DNA of 22,670 nt from RYN-124 sp046262175 (GTDB lineage: Bacteria > Actinomycetota > Actinomycetes > Mycobacteriales > SCTD01), in the NCBI GenBank assembly GCA_046262175.1, contig JBHENF010000225.1, positions 1-22,670 of the forward strand, given 5' to 3'. Below are positions 1-7,002 of the stretch, piece after piece (position 1 is the first letter of the stretch; each line of letters opens with the position of its first letter). A program made the translations under genes and the position numbers. A model generated the notes under the pieces. That model saw nothing but the letters and a program-made list of their open reading frames with translations. It did no database searches and was not told where the DNA came from.

Positions 1-84
1 CGCACGGGCCATGCCGGCGATCTTAGGGAGCCGGTGTCACGCTGCCACCGTTCGCCGCAGAGCGATCGCCTACGACCCGCCGGC

Positions 85-1197
85 TCAGCGGCGCGGGCGC
101 CCCCTGTCAGCTTCTGGCACGCGCGCGCCAGGTGCCTCGACCTCTTTCGGGTACAGCGAGACGAGCCGCGCCGTGTCAAGCTCGACGGTCCCTTCGGCAA
201 CAAGCTGGGACAGTGCCTTCTCCAGCGTCTGCATGCCTTCGTTCTGGTGCATGGCGACGATGTTGCGGAGCTGGTTCGTCTTACCGTCCTTGACGAGGTT
301 GCGGACGGCCGATGTGGCAACCAGCACCTCGTACGCCGCCACCAGCCCACCACCGGCGCGCGGCAGCAGGCGCTGGTAGACGATGCCGGTGAGCGCGCTC
401 GCAAGCTGAGCCCGGATCTGCGCCTGCCGCTCGGACGGGAAGACGTCAACGATGCGGTCGAGTGCCTGCGCTGTGTCGTTCGTGTGCAGCGTCGCGAAGA
501 CGAGGTGCCCGGTCTCGGCGATCGTCAACGCGAACTGGATGGACTCCACGTCGCGCATCTCGCCCACCAGCAGTACGTCCGGGTCCTCGCGCAGTGCGGC
601 CCGCAGCGCCTTGGGAAAGGACTCGGTGTCCTCGCCGACTTCGCGCTGGTTGACCGCCGCCATCTTGTGCTCGTAGACGTACTCGATCGGGTCCTCGATC
701 GTGATGATGTGGCAGGCGCGGGTCGCGTTGATCCGGTCGATCATCGACGCGAGCGTCGTCGACTTGCCGGATCCTGTGGGTCCCGTAACCAGCACAAGGC
801 CCTGGCGCAGCGATGTGAAGCGCTGCATGACGTCAGGAATCCCCAGGTCCTCGCAGGACGGAATGTCGTGCGGGATCAACCGCAGAGACAGCCCGGCCGC
901 ACCCTTGGTGCGGAACGCGTTGCCGCGCAGGCGGGCCTCGCTGCGCCAGGTGAAGGAGAAGTCGACCTCGCCGCCTGATGCGAACACAGCCGCCTGCTGC
1001 GCCGACAGCAACTCGAGCGTCAACGCCTCCGTGTCCGCCGCGTCGAGCGGACCGTAGCCCGCCAGCCGGACGAGGTCACCGTCGATACGGACCATCGGCG
1101 AGACGTTCGGCGTGAGCAGCAGGTCCGTCCCCTTGCTGTCCCAGAGCTGCTCGAGCAGGTCGTCTGCGCGCAGCGCGTCGGCAGAGGTCTTGGCCAT
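85..1197 (-). CDS. pilT: PilT-type type IV pilus retraction ATPase
   Basis: Cytoplasmic hexameric ATPase of the PilT/GspE secretion superfamily, which powers retraction of type IV pili. The 370-residue length is normal for PilT. Visible motifs: N-terminal PAS-like domain (about 1-110), Walker A GPTGSGKST (139-147), Asp box ITIEDPIEY (165-173), Walker B DPDVLLVGEMRD (205-216), His box TGHLVFATLHTND (229-241), and a C-terminal TSAVRNLVKDGK segment (295-306) matching the AIRNLIR retraction motif of PilT. I chose the ATG at 1197 because the protein then begins like other PilTs, and because a -10-like hexamer lies 6 bp upstream, implying a leaderless mRNA. The frame stays open far upstream, but that extension has no family resemblance. 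No pilus assembly gene is beside it, so its partners must lie elsewhere. PilU is a less likely alternative. Confidence 0.93.
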   Translation of the reverse strand: MAKTSADALRADDLLEQLWDSKGTDLLLTPNVSPMVRIDGDLVRLAGYGPLDAADTEALTLELLSAQQAAVFASGGEVDFSFTWRSEARLRGNAFRTKGAAGLSLRLIPHDIPSCEDLGIPDVMQRFTSLRQGLVLVTGPTGSGKSTTLASMIDRINATRACHIITIEDPIEYVYEHKMAAVNQREVGEDTESFPKALRAALREDPDVLLVGEMRDVESIQFALTIAETGHLVFATLHTNDTAQALDRIVDVFPSERQAQIRAQLASALTGIVYQRLLPRAGGGLVAAYEVLVATSAVRNLVKDGKTNQLRNIVAMHQNEGMQTLEKALSQLVAEGTVELDTARLVSLYPKEVEAPGARVPEADRGRPRR

Positions 1198-1203
1198 GAT
1201 CGG

Positions 1204-1232
1204 AAGGTAAGGGGGTACAGCACCCCCGTCAC
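1204..1232 (-). promoter_or_regulatory. Probable promoter of pilT (leaderless)
   Basis: On the minus strand a GTGACG hexamer (1232-1227) and a TACCTT hexamer (1209-1204) are separated by exactly 17 bp. The -10 ends 6 bp before the ATG at 1197, so transcription would start at or next to the start codon. This fits the missing Shine-Dalgarno sequence. It is inferred from consensus only. Confidence 0.45.
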
Positions 1233-1308
1233 CCGTTCCTGCAGATGACGACTGAACGGTCCGCAGGAATTGTCTCAACAGCCACCCCCGGCGAGCCGAA
1301 AGGACTAC

Positions 1309-2016
1309 GTGGACCCCGTCCTTCTTGCGCAGGAGCTGGTCGTCGACTTCGGCGCCGTACGCGCGGTCGCCGGCTTCGACCTGTCGGTCGCCGCCGGCTC
1401 CAGCGTCGCCCTCGTGGGCCGCAACGGTGCCGGCAAGTCGACGACCATGCGCGTCTTGGCGGGGGTGCTGCCGCCCACGTACGGCAACGTCACGGTGGAC
1501 GGCATCGACGCACGTACGGATGCCGCGGGCGTGCGTGCCGCCGTCGGCTACTGCCCCGATGTCGGCGGTCTCATCCCCCGGGCGACGCCGTGGGAGCACC
1601 TGCAGCTCGCCGCCCGGCTGCGCGGCATGGGCGACGGCTGGCAGCAGCGCGCCGGCGACCTGCTCGACCGGTTCGAGCTCACCGCCGCCGCCGACCGCAT
1701 CACCTCCGGCTTCAGCCACGGGATGGGGCGCCGCCTGTCGGTCCTCCTCGCCGCCTTCCACGAGCCCCACCTGTTGCTGCTCGACGAGCCGTTCGACGGC
1801 GTCGACCCGCTGGGCGTGGAGGCGACCCTGGACCTCGTTCACGAGGCGAAGGCCCGCGGCGCCGCGGTCCTCGTGAGCACCCACCTGCTGCACCTCGCCG
1901 TCGAGGCGTGCGAGGAGGCCGTCGTCCTCAAGGGCGGCCGCGTCGTCGGCGCCGCCCCCGCAGCCGAGCTCGTCGGAGAGGCAGGCCGCGCCCGGTACCG
2001 CGAGCTCATCACGTGA
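1309..2016 (+). CDS. ABC transporter ATP-binding protein
   Basis: Nucleotide-binding subunit of an ABC exporter, acting at the inner face of the membrane with the permease encoded directly downstream. Motifs in the 235-residue product: Walker A GRNGAGKST (37-45), a degenerate signature loop SHGMGRRLS (136-144) in place of LSGGQ, Walker B HLLLLDEP (154-161), D-loop GVDP (164-167) and switch histidine in STH (H192). The GTG at 1309 is preferred because AAAGGA lies 4 bp upstream and the protein then begins just before the first beta strand. An in-frame TTG at 1270 would add 13 residues but has a poorly placed ribosome site. The stop overlaps the permease start by 4 bp (GTGA), indicating translational coupling. 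The substrate cannot be told from the sequence. Confidence 0.88.
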   Translation: MDPVLLAQELVVDFGAVRAVAGFDLSVAAGSSVALVGRNGAGKSTTMRVLAGVLPPTYGNVTVDGIDARTDAAGVRAAVGYCPDVGGLIPRATPWEHLQLAARLRGMGDGWQQRAGDLLDRFELTAAADRITSGFSHGMGRRLSVLLAAFHEPHLLLLDEPFDGVDPLGVEATLDLVHEAKARGAAVLVSTHLLHLAVEACEEAVVLKGGRVVGAAPAAELVGEAGRARYRELIT

Positions 2017-3509
2017 CGAGCGCCTGGCAGCAGCTCAGAGCGCTCACGTCGCTGCGCTGGCAGATGACCCGCACCCCCGGCGTCCGCACTGCGCTGACCC
2101 TGCTGCCGTTCGTCGTCGTCTGGCTCCTGTACGTGGTGACCGCCAGCGCGCCGGGGCTCAACGCGCCGGCGCTCGCCGCCGCGCTCGAGCTCGCGCCGGC
2201 CGCGTTCCTCGGCTTCGGCTTCCTCGCGATCATCGCGCCGCTCACCGCCGGCGGCGGCAACGAGCTCGTGCCGTCGGCGCAGCTGGTCGCCTACCCGGTC
2301 CGCCCGCGCACCCAGTTCCTCGGCGGGCTGCTGCTCGCGCCGATCAACCTCGTGTGGGTCGTGCAGCTGCTCGTCCTCGCTGCCGAGACGTCGTACCTGA
2401 CGCTGGACGGGGCGCGCGCCGCCGGCGCCCTCACGACGGCGGCGTTCGTCCTCTGCCTCACCGTCCTCGGCCAGGCGATGGCGTGGGCGGTCGTCGGGCT
2501 GCGGCAGACCCGCACCGGTCGCCGCACCGTGGCGGTCATCGGCGGCGCCTTGATGGTCACCGCGGTGCTGGTGGTCCGTACCGGCCACGGCGACGAGGTG
2601 ATGGGCGCGAGCCCCACCAGGACGGTCGTACGGGCGATCGCCGTCGGCCCCGGCAGCCTCTGGCTGCTCACCACGCTCGCTCTCGTCGCGGGCACCGCTG
2701 TCGGCCCCGTCCTCGGCGCCCGCGCCTGCGCGTGGGCGCTCAACCGGCCTGCCGACGGCGGCAGCACCCTCGGTGCGACAGAGGTCCGCCGGCGGCGGCC
2801 GCAGCGCAGCCAGCTCGAGGAGCTCATCGCCGTCGACCGGGCGAGCGTCTGGCGCGCCTCCGCCCTGCGCCGCGGCGGCCTGGTGCTCGCCCTGCTGCCC
2901 AGCCTGGTGGCGATCGGCGCGGCCGTGCCGTGGCAGTCCCTCGTCGTCCTGCCCGGACTGGTCGCCGCGGGCGCCGGGTTGCTGTTCGGCGTCAACGCGT
3001 TCTGCCTGGACGGGTCCGGCGCGCTCTGGCTGGCGAGCCTGCCGCACAACCCGCGGCTGGCCGCCCGCGCGAAGCTCTCCGTCCTGACCGAGACCGTCTT
3101 CGCCGGCGTCCTGATCGCGATGCTGACCGGGTCGCTACGCAGCCCCGGCGCCCCGACGCCGGCCGAGGTCGCCGGGATCGGCATGTCCGGAATCGCCTGC
3201 GGCACCCTCGTCATCGCCACCTGCATGGCCCTGTCCGTACGACGTCCGCACCGCGCCGACCTCAACGGACCGCGTGACGCCGTCGCTCCCCCGGGTGCGC
3301 TTGCCGCCGCCTCCGCCCGCCTCGCGCTGCCGGCCGGCGCGGTGGGCCTGGTGCTCGAGGTCGCCGCCAGCACGGGCGTCTGGTGGTTCCCGCTGCTGGT
3401 CGGCATGCCGGTCGTGCTCGGGTCGCTGCTGTGGCTGCGCCGGACGATGGCGACGTACCAGGACCCGATCGTCCGCGCCCGGGTCATGTCCGTCGTCGCC
3501 GCAGGCTGA
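2013..3509 (+). CDS. ABC transporter permease, about 12 membrane segments
   Basis: Integral membrane protein of 498 residues that should form the channel for the preceding ATPase. It starts at a GTG inside the ATPase stop (GTGA overlap), which fixes both start and partnership. Hydrophobic stretches fall in two sets of about six, split by a charged cytosolic linker containing a basic R/P-rich run near residues 257-270. This arrangement resembles two fused six-helix ABC-2-like halves. I do not recognise a named family, and the substrate is unknown. The longer upstream open frame is only a shadow of the ATPase gene. Confidence 0.82.
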   Translation: MTSAWQQLRALTSLRWQMTRTPGVRTALTLLPFVVVWLLYVVTASAPGLNAPALAAALELAPAAFLGFGFLAIIAPLTAGGGNELVPSAQLVAYPVRPRTQFLGGLLLAPINLVWVVQLLVLAAETSYLTLDGARAAGALTTAAFVLCLTVLGQAMAWAVVGLRQTRTGRRTVAVIGGALMVTAVLVVRTGHGDEVMGASPTRTVVRAIAVGPGSLWLLTTLALVAGTAVGPVLGARACAWALNRPADGGSTLGATEVRRRRPQRSQLEELIAVDRASVWRASALRRGGLVLALLPSLVAIGAAVPWQSLVVLPGLVAAGAGLLFGVNAFCLDGSGALWLASLPHNPRLAARAKLSVLTETVFAGVLIAMLTGSLRSPGAPTPAEVAGIGMSGIACGTLVIATCMALSVRRPHRADLNGPRDAVAPPGALAAASARLALPAGAVGLVLEVAASTGVWWFPLLVGMPVVLGSLLWLRRTMATYQDPIVRARVMSVVAAG

Positions 3510-3510
3510 C

Positions 3511-3539
3511 CGAACGGACCGCTCGGCCTCACCCGTTCG
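3511..3539. terminator. Hairpin after the ABC permease gene
   Basis: CGAACGG (3511-3517) and CCGTTCG (3533-3539) form a perfect 7-bp inverted repeat around a 15-nt spacer, 1 bp after the permease stop. No T-run follows, so it could be a weak terminator or an operator for the next gene. Confidence 0.3.
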
Positions 3540-3582
3540 TACCGTCCTGTGCAGAACCCGCGAAGGGCACAGCAACTTCCCC

Positions 3583-3588
3583 TAGGGT
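3583..3588 (+). promoter_or_regulatory. Possible -10 element of the M15 peptidase gene
   Basis: TAGGGT fits the TANNNT pattern of actinobacterial -10 elements and ends 9 bp before the ATG at 3598. There is no convincing Shine-Dalgarno sequence, so a short or absent leader is likely. No clear -35 was seen. Confidence 0.3.
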
Positions 3589-3597
3589 CGCACGACC

Positions 3598-4785
3598 ATG
3601 TCCCTCCGTCTCCTGACGCTGGCCGTCCTCGCCAGCACCGCCCTCGGCACCGCTCCCGCCCTGGCTGCGAGCCCCTCGCCGAGCCCGAGCCCGAGCGGGA
3701 GCCCGCGGCCCAGCGCCAGCCCCACGCCTCCGTCCGCCGCGGTCGCGGAGAAGGAGGTCAAGCGCCAGCAGGTCGCGCTGACCAACGAAACGCAGCGGCT
3801 GCGCCGGGCGGCAACGGTGGCGACGGCGACGCTGCAGGCGTACCAGGAGGCGCAGCGCGCGGCGGAGGACGCGACCCAGCACGCCATCGCCGAATCCGTG
3901 CGCTCGACGACCGCGCAGCGGCGCGCCGAGAAGGCCCGCCGCGAGCTGCTTGGCTACGCCGGCTCGCTGTACCGCACCGGCATGGTCGACTCGCAGCTGC
4001 TGATCCTCACCGACGCGCTGGCGAGCGAGGACCCGCAGCAGCTGTTCGGCGGGCTGGGGCTGGTCAAGCGGGTCGGCACCAGCCGTTCGCACGCGCTGGA
4101 CGAGATGGCCGCTGCGCAGAGCGAGGCGACCACCGCGGCCGCGTCAGCGAAGGACTCCGCGGAGGCATCGGCGAAGGCCTCGGTCAAGGCGGCCCAGGCG
4201 AAGCAGAAGGCCGACGTCGTGGTCGCGGCGTACGCGCACCAGGTCATCGCCCGTCGCATTGCGCTGGCGAGGACGACCGGCGTGCTGCAGGCGGCGAAGG
4301 ACCGCGAGAAGAACATCGCGAGCGCCGAGGCAGCCGCCCGCGCCGCCGGCTGGGTGCCGATGCCGGACTGCGCGGGCGCCGACGTGTCCGGCTTCCCGAA
4401 CGGGCAGATCCCGCCCGAGGCGCTGTGCCCGCTGTGGTTCACCGCCGGGCACCGCCTGCGCGCCGACGCCGCGGCAGCGTTCAAGCCGATGGCGATCGAG
4501 TACGCCGCGACGTTCGGCACGCCGCTGTGCGTCACGGACTCGTACCGGACCCTGGACGCGCAGGTGGCGGTGAAGGCGGAGAAGCCGACACTCGCCGCGA
4601 CGCCCGGGATGAGCAACCACGGCTGGGGCCTGGCGACCGACCTGTGCGACGGCATCCAGGTGTTCGACACCCCGACGCACCAGTGGATGCTCGACAACGC
4701 GCTGCGCTTCGGCTGGTTCCACCCCTCGTGGGCGGAGGCCGACGGAGCCAAGCCGGAAGCCTGGCACTGGGAGTTCGCCGGGTAG
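3598..4785 (+). CDS. Secreted M15 (VanY-like) D-Ala-D-Ala carboxypeptidase
   Basis: Zinc carboxypeptidase that trims the terminal D-alanine of peptidoglycan stem peptides outside the membrane. The 395-residue product has a signal peptide (1-23, ending ALA-A), a Ser/Pro-rich linker (24-46), a long Ala/Lys/Glu-rich coiled coil (about 47-250) and a C-terminal M15 domain (about 255-395). Zinc ligands are H341 and D348 in SNHGWGLATD and H390 in EAWHWE. E387 is the likely catalytic base, and R317 (SYR) is conserved. The gene is the integration target of the element at 4762-8998: the last codons as read here belong to the element's attachment site. The protein end is unchanged, and the original host stop is expected at 9000-9002. 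The coiled coil resembles those of regulated cell-wall hydrolases, but a partner is not evident. Confidence 0.9.
   Translation: MSLRLLTLAVLASTALGTAPALAASPSPSPSPSGSPRPSASPTPPSAAVAEKEVKRQQVALTNETQRLRRAATVATATLQAYQEAQRAAEDATQHAIAESVRSTTAQRRAEKARRELLGYAGSLYRTGMVDSQLLILTDALASEDPQQLFGGLGLVKRVGTSRSHALDEMAAAQSEATTAAASAKDSAEASAKASVKAAQAKQKADVVVAAYAHQVIARRIALARTTGVLQAAKDREKNIASAEAAARAAGWVPMPDCAGADVSGFPNGQIPPEALCPLWFTAGHRLRADAAAAFKPMAIEYAATFGTPLCVTDSYRTLDAQVAVKAEKPTLAATPGMSNHGWGLATDLCDGIQVFDTPTHQWMLDNALRFGWFHPSWAEADGAKPEAWHWEFAG
4762..4781 (+). repeat. attL: attL core, 20-bp direct repeat (left copy)
   Basis: The core TGGCACTGGGAGTTCGCCGG is identical to 8979-8998. With two mismatches the match extends to 27 bp (4759-4785 against 8976-9002). 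It encodes the W-H-W-E-F-A-G end of the M15 peptidase, including the zinc ligand H390. The strand exchange point lies somewhere in the 20 bp. Confidence 0.9.
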
Positions 4786-4880
4786 TAACCCTGGGTGTAG
4801 CGCCTGGTGCCGTTTTCGCAGGTCAGGCCGGTTGTGCACGCTCAGCGCGTGCCGCCGGATCCACCGTGTGTCACCGCGTG

Positions 4881-4902
4881 TGGCAACCACGCTGGCAACC
4901 AC
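4881..4902 (+). promoter_or_regulatory. Putative integrase arm-type sites, left end
   Basis: Two direct copies of TGGCAACCAC start 12 bp apart (4881 and 4893), 99 bp inside the left core. A matching pair with the same 12-bp phasing occurs inside the right core (8879-8900). A second shared motif, CGCAGGTCAG, lies 35 bp from the left core and 35 bp from the right core. The paired layout is what integrase N-terminal arm-binding domains recognise; binding is inferred. Confidence 0.5.
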
Positions 4903-4944
4903 GGCGCCCCCGTTCTGGTGTTGCTGGGGCCGGTCGCGGGGGTC

Positions 4945-4969
4945 GTCGGCCGCGCACCTTACGGCCGAC
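4945..4969. repeat. Inverted repeat, 8-bp stem
   Basis: GTCGGCCG (4945-4952) and CGGCCGAC (4962-4969) are perfect complements around a 9-nt loop. It is the first of a series of hairpins between attL and the integrase. Confidence 0.5.
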
Positions 4970-4978
4970 CCCCCGCCC

Positions 4979-5029
4979 GTCAAGGACGCCTGCGGCGCCG
5001 CTGCGCGGCCGGCTTCGCCGGTCCTTGAC
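4979..5029. repeat. Inverted repeat GTCAAGGAC/GTCCTTGAC with inner hairpin
   Basis: A perfect 9-bp stem (4979-4987 with 5021-5029) encloses 33 nt, which includes a small inner palindrome CCGGC-TTC-GCCGG. C-rich and G-rich flanks (CCCGCC before, GGCGGG after) nearly extend the stem. The function is unknown; a recombination or replication structure and a terminator are both possible. Confidence 0.55.
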
Positions 5030-5316
5030 CGGCGGGCCCCTGTCGGCCTGGATTGGAGGAGCGGGCAGGGCCTCACGGCCCAGCCCGCGGCGGGCGCGCG
5101 GCCGACGACGAGGGGCTTGCCGGCTCGGGGGTTTCCGGCTGGGTTCGTTGCGCGCAGCGGGACGTCCGCGGTCGGGAGCTCCTGGGCCGGCGGGGTCCCG
5201 CGTGCCCTCCCGCGAGGGGTCCCTCTGGCGCGCGGGTGGGCGCGTGGGACGGGCTGGGGCTGGCGGCTGCCTCCGCTGCGCCCGGTGACCTGCGGGTTCT
5301 GGTGGTGGGGACGGTC

Positions 5317-5363
5317 GTGGGATCAGGTCGGGGGCGAAACCCGCGCCCCCGACCTGATCCCAC
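5317..5363. repeat. Perfect 20-bp inverted repeat (long hairpin)
   Basis: Arms 5317-5336 and 5344-5363 are exact reverse complements around a 7-nt loop. The left arm is GTGGGATCAGGTCGGGGGCG. A stem this long is far beyond chance. It lies about 220 bp upstream of the integrase and shares GATCAGGTC with 5451-5459. No T-run follows, so a plain intrinsic terminator is unlikely. Confidence 0.75.
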
Positions 5364-5389
5364 TCCCTCGTCATGATCAAGAGAGGGAG
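5363..5389. repeat. Inverted repeat, 7-bp stem, next to the long hairpin
   Basis: CTCCCTC (5363-5369) and GAGGGAG (5383-5389) pair around a 13-nt loop, starting at the last base of the long hairpin. The two structures are therefore stacked in tandem. Confidence 0.4.
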
Positions 5390-5580
5390 AAAAGGAGCAA
5401 AGCGCAGCGGAGGCAGCCGCCAGCAGAGGTGGGTCTGAGAACAGATTCGAGATCAGGTCTGGACGTCTGGGACAGCAAGAACAGCAGCAAGAACCACAGG
5501 AGAAGTAAGCCAAGGCCGACAGGAAGCGGCGCAGGTTGCCGTCACAATCCGGCGCAGGTGTCGGAGAGGACGGCAGGACT

Positions 5581-6818
5581 GTGACGGGTCGGCGAGGTGC
5601 GGGCGAGTCGACGATCTTCCAGGACAAGAGCGGCCGGTGGCACGGATACGTGTCGCTCGGGCTGACCGACAACGGCAAACGCTACCGCCGGCACGTGTCC
5701 GGGACGAAGCGGGCTGATGTGCTGGCGAAGATCAAGGGGCTGCAGGCCAAGCGGGACGCCGGCGTCTCCTCCCTCGCGCCGAGCGGGGAGACGTTCGGGA
5801 GCTGGCTGCAGCATTGGCTCACCACGATCGCGGTGGGCCAGGTCCGGCCCAGCACGTACGTCGGGTATGAGTCGAAGATCCGGGTGCACATCATCCCGGC
5901 CCTCGGGCACCACCGGCTGGGACGGCTCCAGCCCGAGCACCTCGAGCAGCTCTACGCCCGTCTCCTTGCGAGCGGGATGAGTCCGGCGACGGTGCTGATC
6001 TGCCACCGCATCATCAGCCGCTCGCTCAAGGTCGCGAACCAACGCGGCCGGGTCGCGCGCAACGTGGCGCTCCTTGTCCAACCACCCGCGGCCCGCTCAC
6101 GAGAGGCGGTGCCGCTCACCGCCGACGAAGCGCGGCGCGTGATCAAGGCCGCCGCCTCCGGTCGCAACGCCGCCCGCTGGTCGGTCGCGCTGTCACTCGG
6201 CCTGCGCCAGGGCGAGGCGCTCGGCGCTAGGTGGGCAGACGTCGATCTCGACGCCGGGTGTGGCGAGTCCGTCAGCAGATCCGCCGGCTCCCCTACCGGC
6301 ATGGGTGTGGCGTCACCTGCGCCAGCGACATCACGCCGCGCCACTGCCCGCAACGAACGGGCGGTCTCACCGTCAGCGAGCCCAAGACGACCCGCGGCCG
6401 GCGGAACATCGGTCTCCCGCCGCAGCTGCTCGCGGCGCTACGCGAGCACCGGCGGGCGCAGCTCGCAGAGCGCCTCGCCGCAGGACCGGCCTGGCACGAC
6501 CACGACCTCGTCTTCTGCCAGACCAACGGAAAGCCGCTCGACCCACGAAAGGACTACGACAACTGGAAGGCACTGCTCCAAGCCGCTGGCGTGCGCGCCG
6601 CCCGCCTGCACGACGCGCGGCATACGGCCGCCACCCTGCTGCTCGCGCAAAACGTCCCGGCACGTGTCGTCATGGAGATCCTGGGCCACTCCACCATCGC
6701 CGTAACCCAAAACATCTACCAACACGTCATGCCCGAAGCCATCACCCAAGCCATCAGCGGCGTCGCCGACCTCCTGATGAATGCAAGCCACCCGCCGCAG
6801 ACGGCAGACAAGCGCTGA
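5581..6818 (+). pseudogene. int: Tyrosine integrase with a single frameshift
   Basis: Site-specific recombinase expected to integrate and excise the surrounding element. From the GTG at 5581 (GGAGAGGA 10 bp upstream) the first frame gives an arm-binding N-terminus (STIFQDKSGRWHGYVSLG, 10-27), a SAM-like core-binding domain (about 70-170) and the catalytic start with Arg I in LGLRQGEALG (R209). After DVDLDAG (ending at 6258) homology moves to another frame, reading VRQQIRRLPYRHGCG and onward. That frame carries the Lys region (SEPKTTRGRR), the HDARH box, LGHS and the tyrosine in QNIYQHV, and ends at 6818. One base appears to be missing near 6256-6260. No slippery heptamer is visible, so mutation or sequencing error is likelier than programmed frameshifting. 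Every catalytic residue survives, so loss may be recent. Confidence 0.85.
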
Positions 6819-7002
6819 CCACGGCAGAGTCGGCGGGCATGCGCAGCCGAGCTGCCCGCAGTTACCACAAACCCGCCGCACCTACCTGTCCAACTGGCGC
6901 CGCGGCGCCACCAATTGCATGTACGGGATGCCCGCAAGAACCCCGACGCAAGAGCGGGCACCTCGCCGACAGGAGACTGCGTGCCTCACCGGTCCCCGCC
7001 CG
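6819..7002. other. Convergent intergenic region with two palindromes
   Basis: Between the integrase (plus) and kinase (minus) stops. It contains a perfect 14-bp palindrome GGCGCCGCGGCGCC (6896-6909) and a 7-bp inverted repeat TGCCCGC/GCGGGCA (6929-6935 with 6954-6960, 18-nt loop). Either could end transcription from both sides. No gene was seen. Confidence 0.4.

Larger units (their letters stand above)
4786..5580. other. Noncoding, hairpin-rich left region of the element
   Basis: About 800 bp with no believable gene. The open frames across it (such as 4832-5584 plus and 4871-5380 minus) have low-complexity, Arg/Pro/Ala-rich translations with no family resemblance. It contains the left arm-type motifs (CGCAGGTCAG at 4817-4826; TGGCAACCAC at 4881-4890 and 4893-4902), four inverted repeats (4945-4969, 4979-5029, 5317-5363, 5363-5389) and a third copy of GATCAGGTC (5451-5459) that also occurs in the long hairpin. 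A replication, transfer or regulatory origin is possible but unproven. Confidence 0.6.

Noticed and set aside
1198..1893. Upstream extension of the pilT frame
   Set aside because: It lies over the ABC ATPase gene on the other strand and has no similarity to PilT; the family start is at 1197.
4871..5380. 169-residue minus-strand open frame in the same region
   Set aside because: It is Pro/Arg-rich throughout and passes through the 20-bp hairpin. It looks like a chance frame in GC-rich DNA.
4832..5584. 250-residue plus-strand open frame across the left region of the element
   Set aside because: The translation is low-complexity (Arg, Pro, Ala, Gly, Trp), reads through several perfect hairpins, has no ribosome site and resembles no family.
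6250..6265. Programmed -1 frameshift in the integrase
   Set aside because: No X-XXY-YYZ slippery site or stimulating stem was seen around DAG/VRQQ; mutation is simpler.
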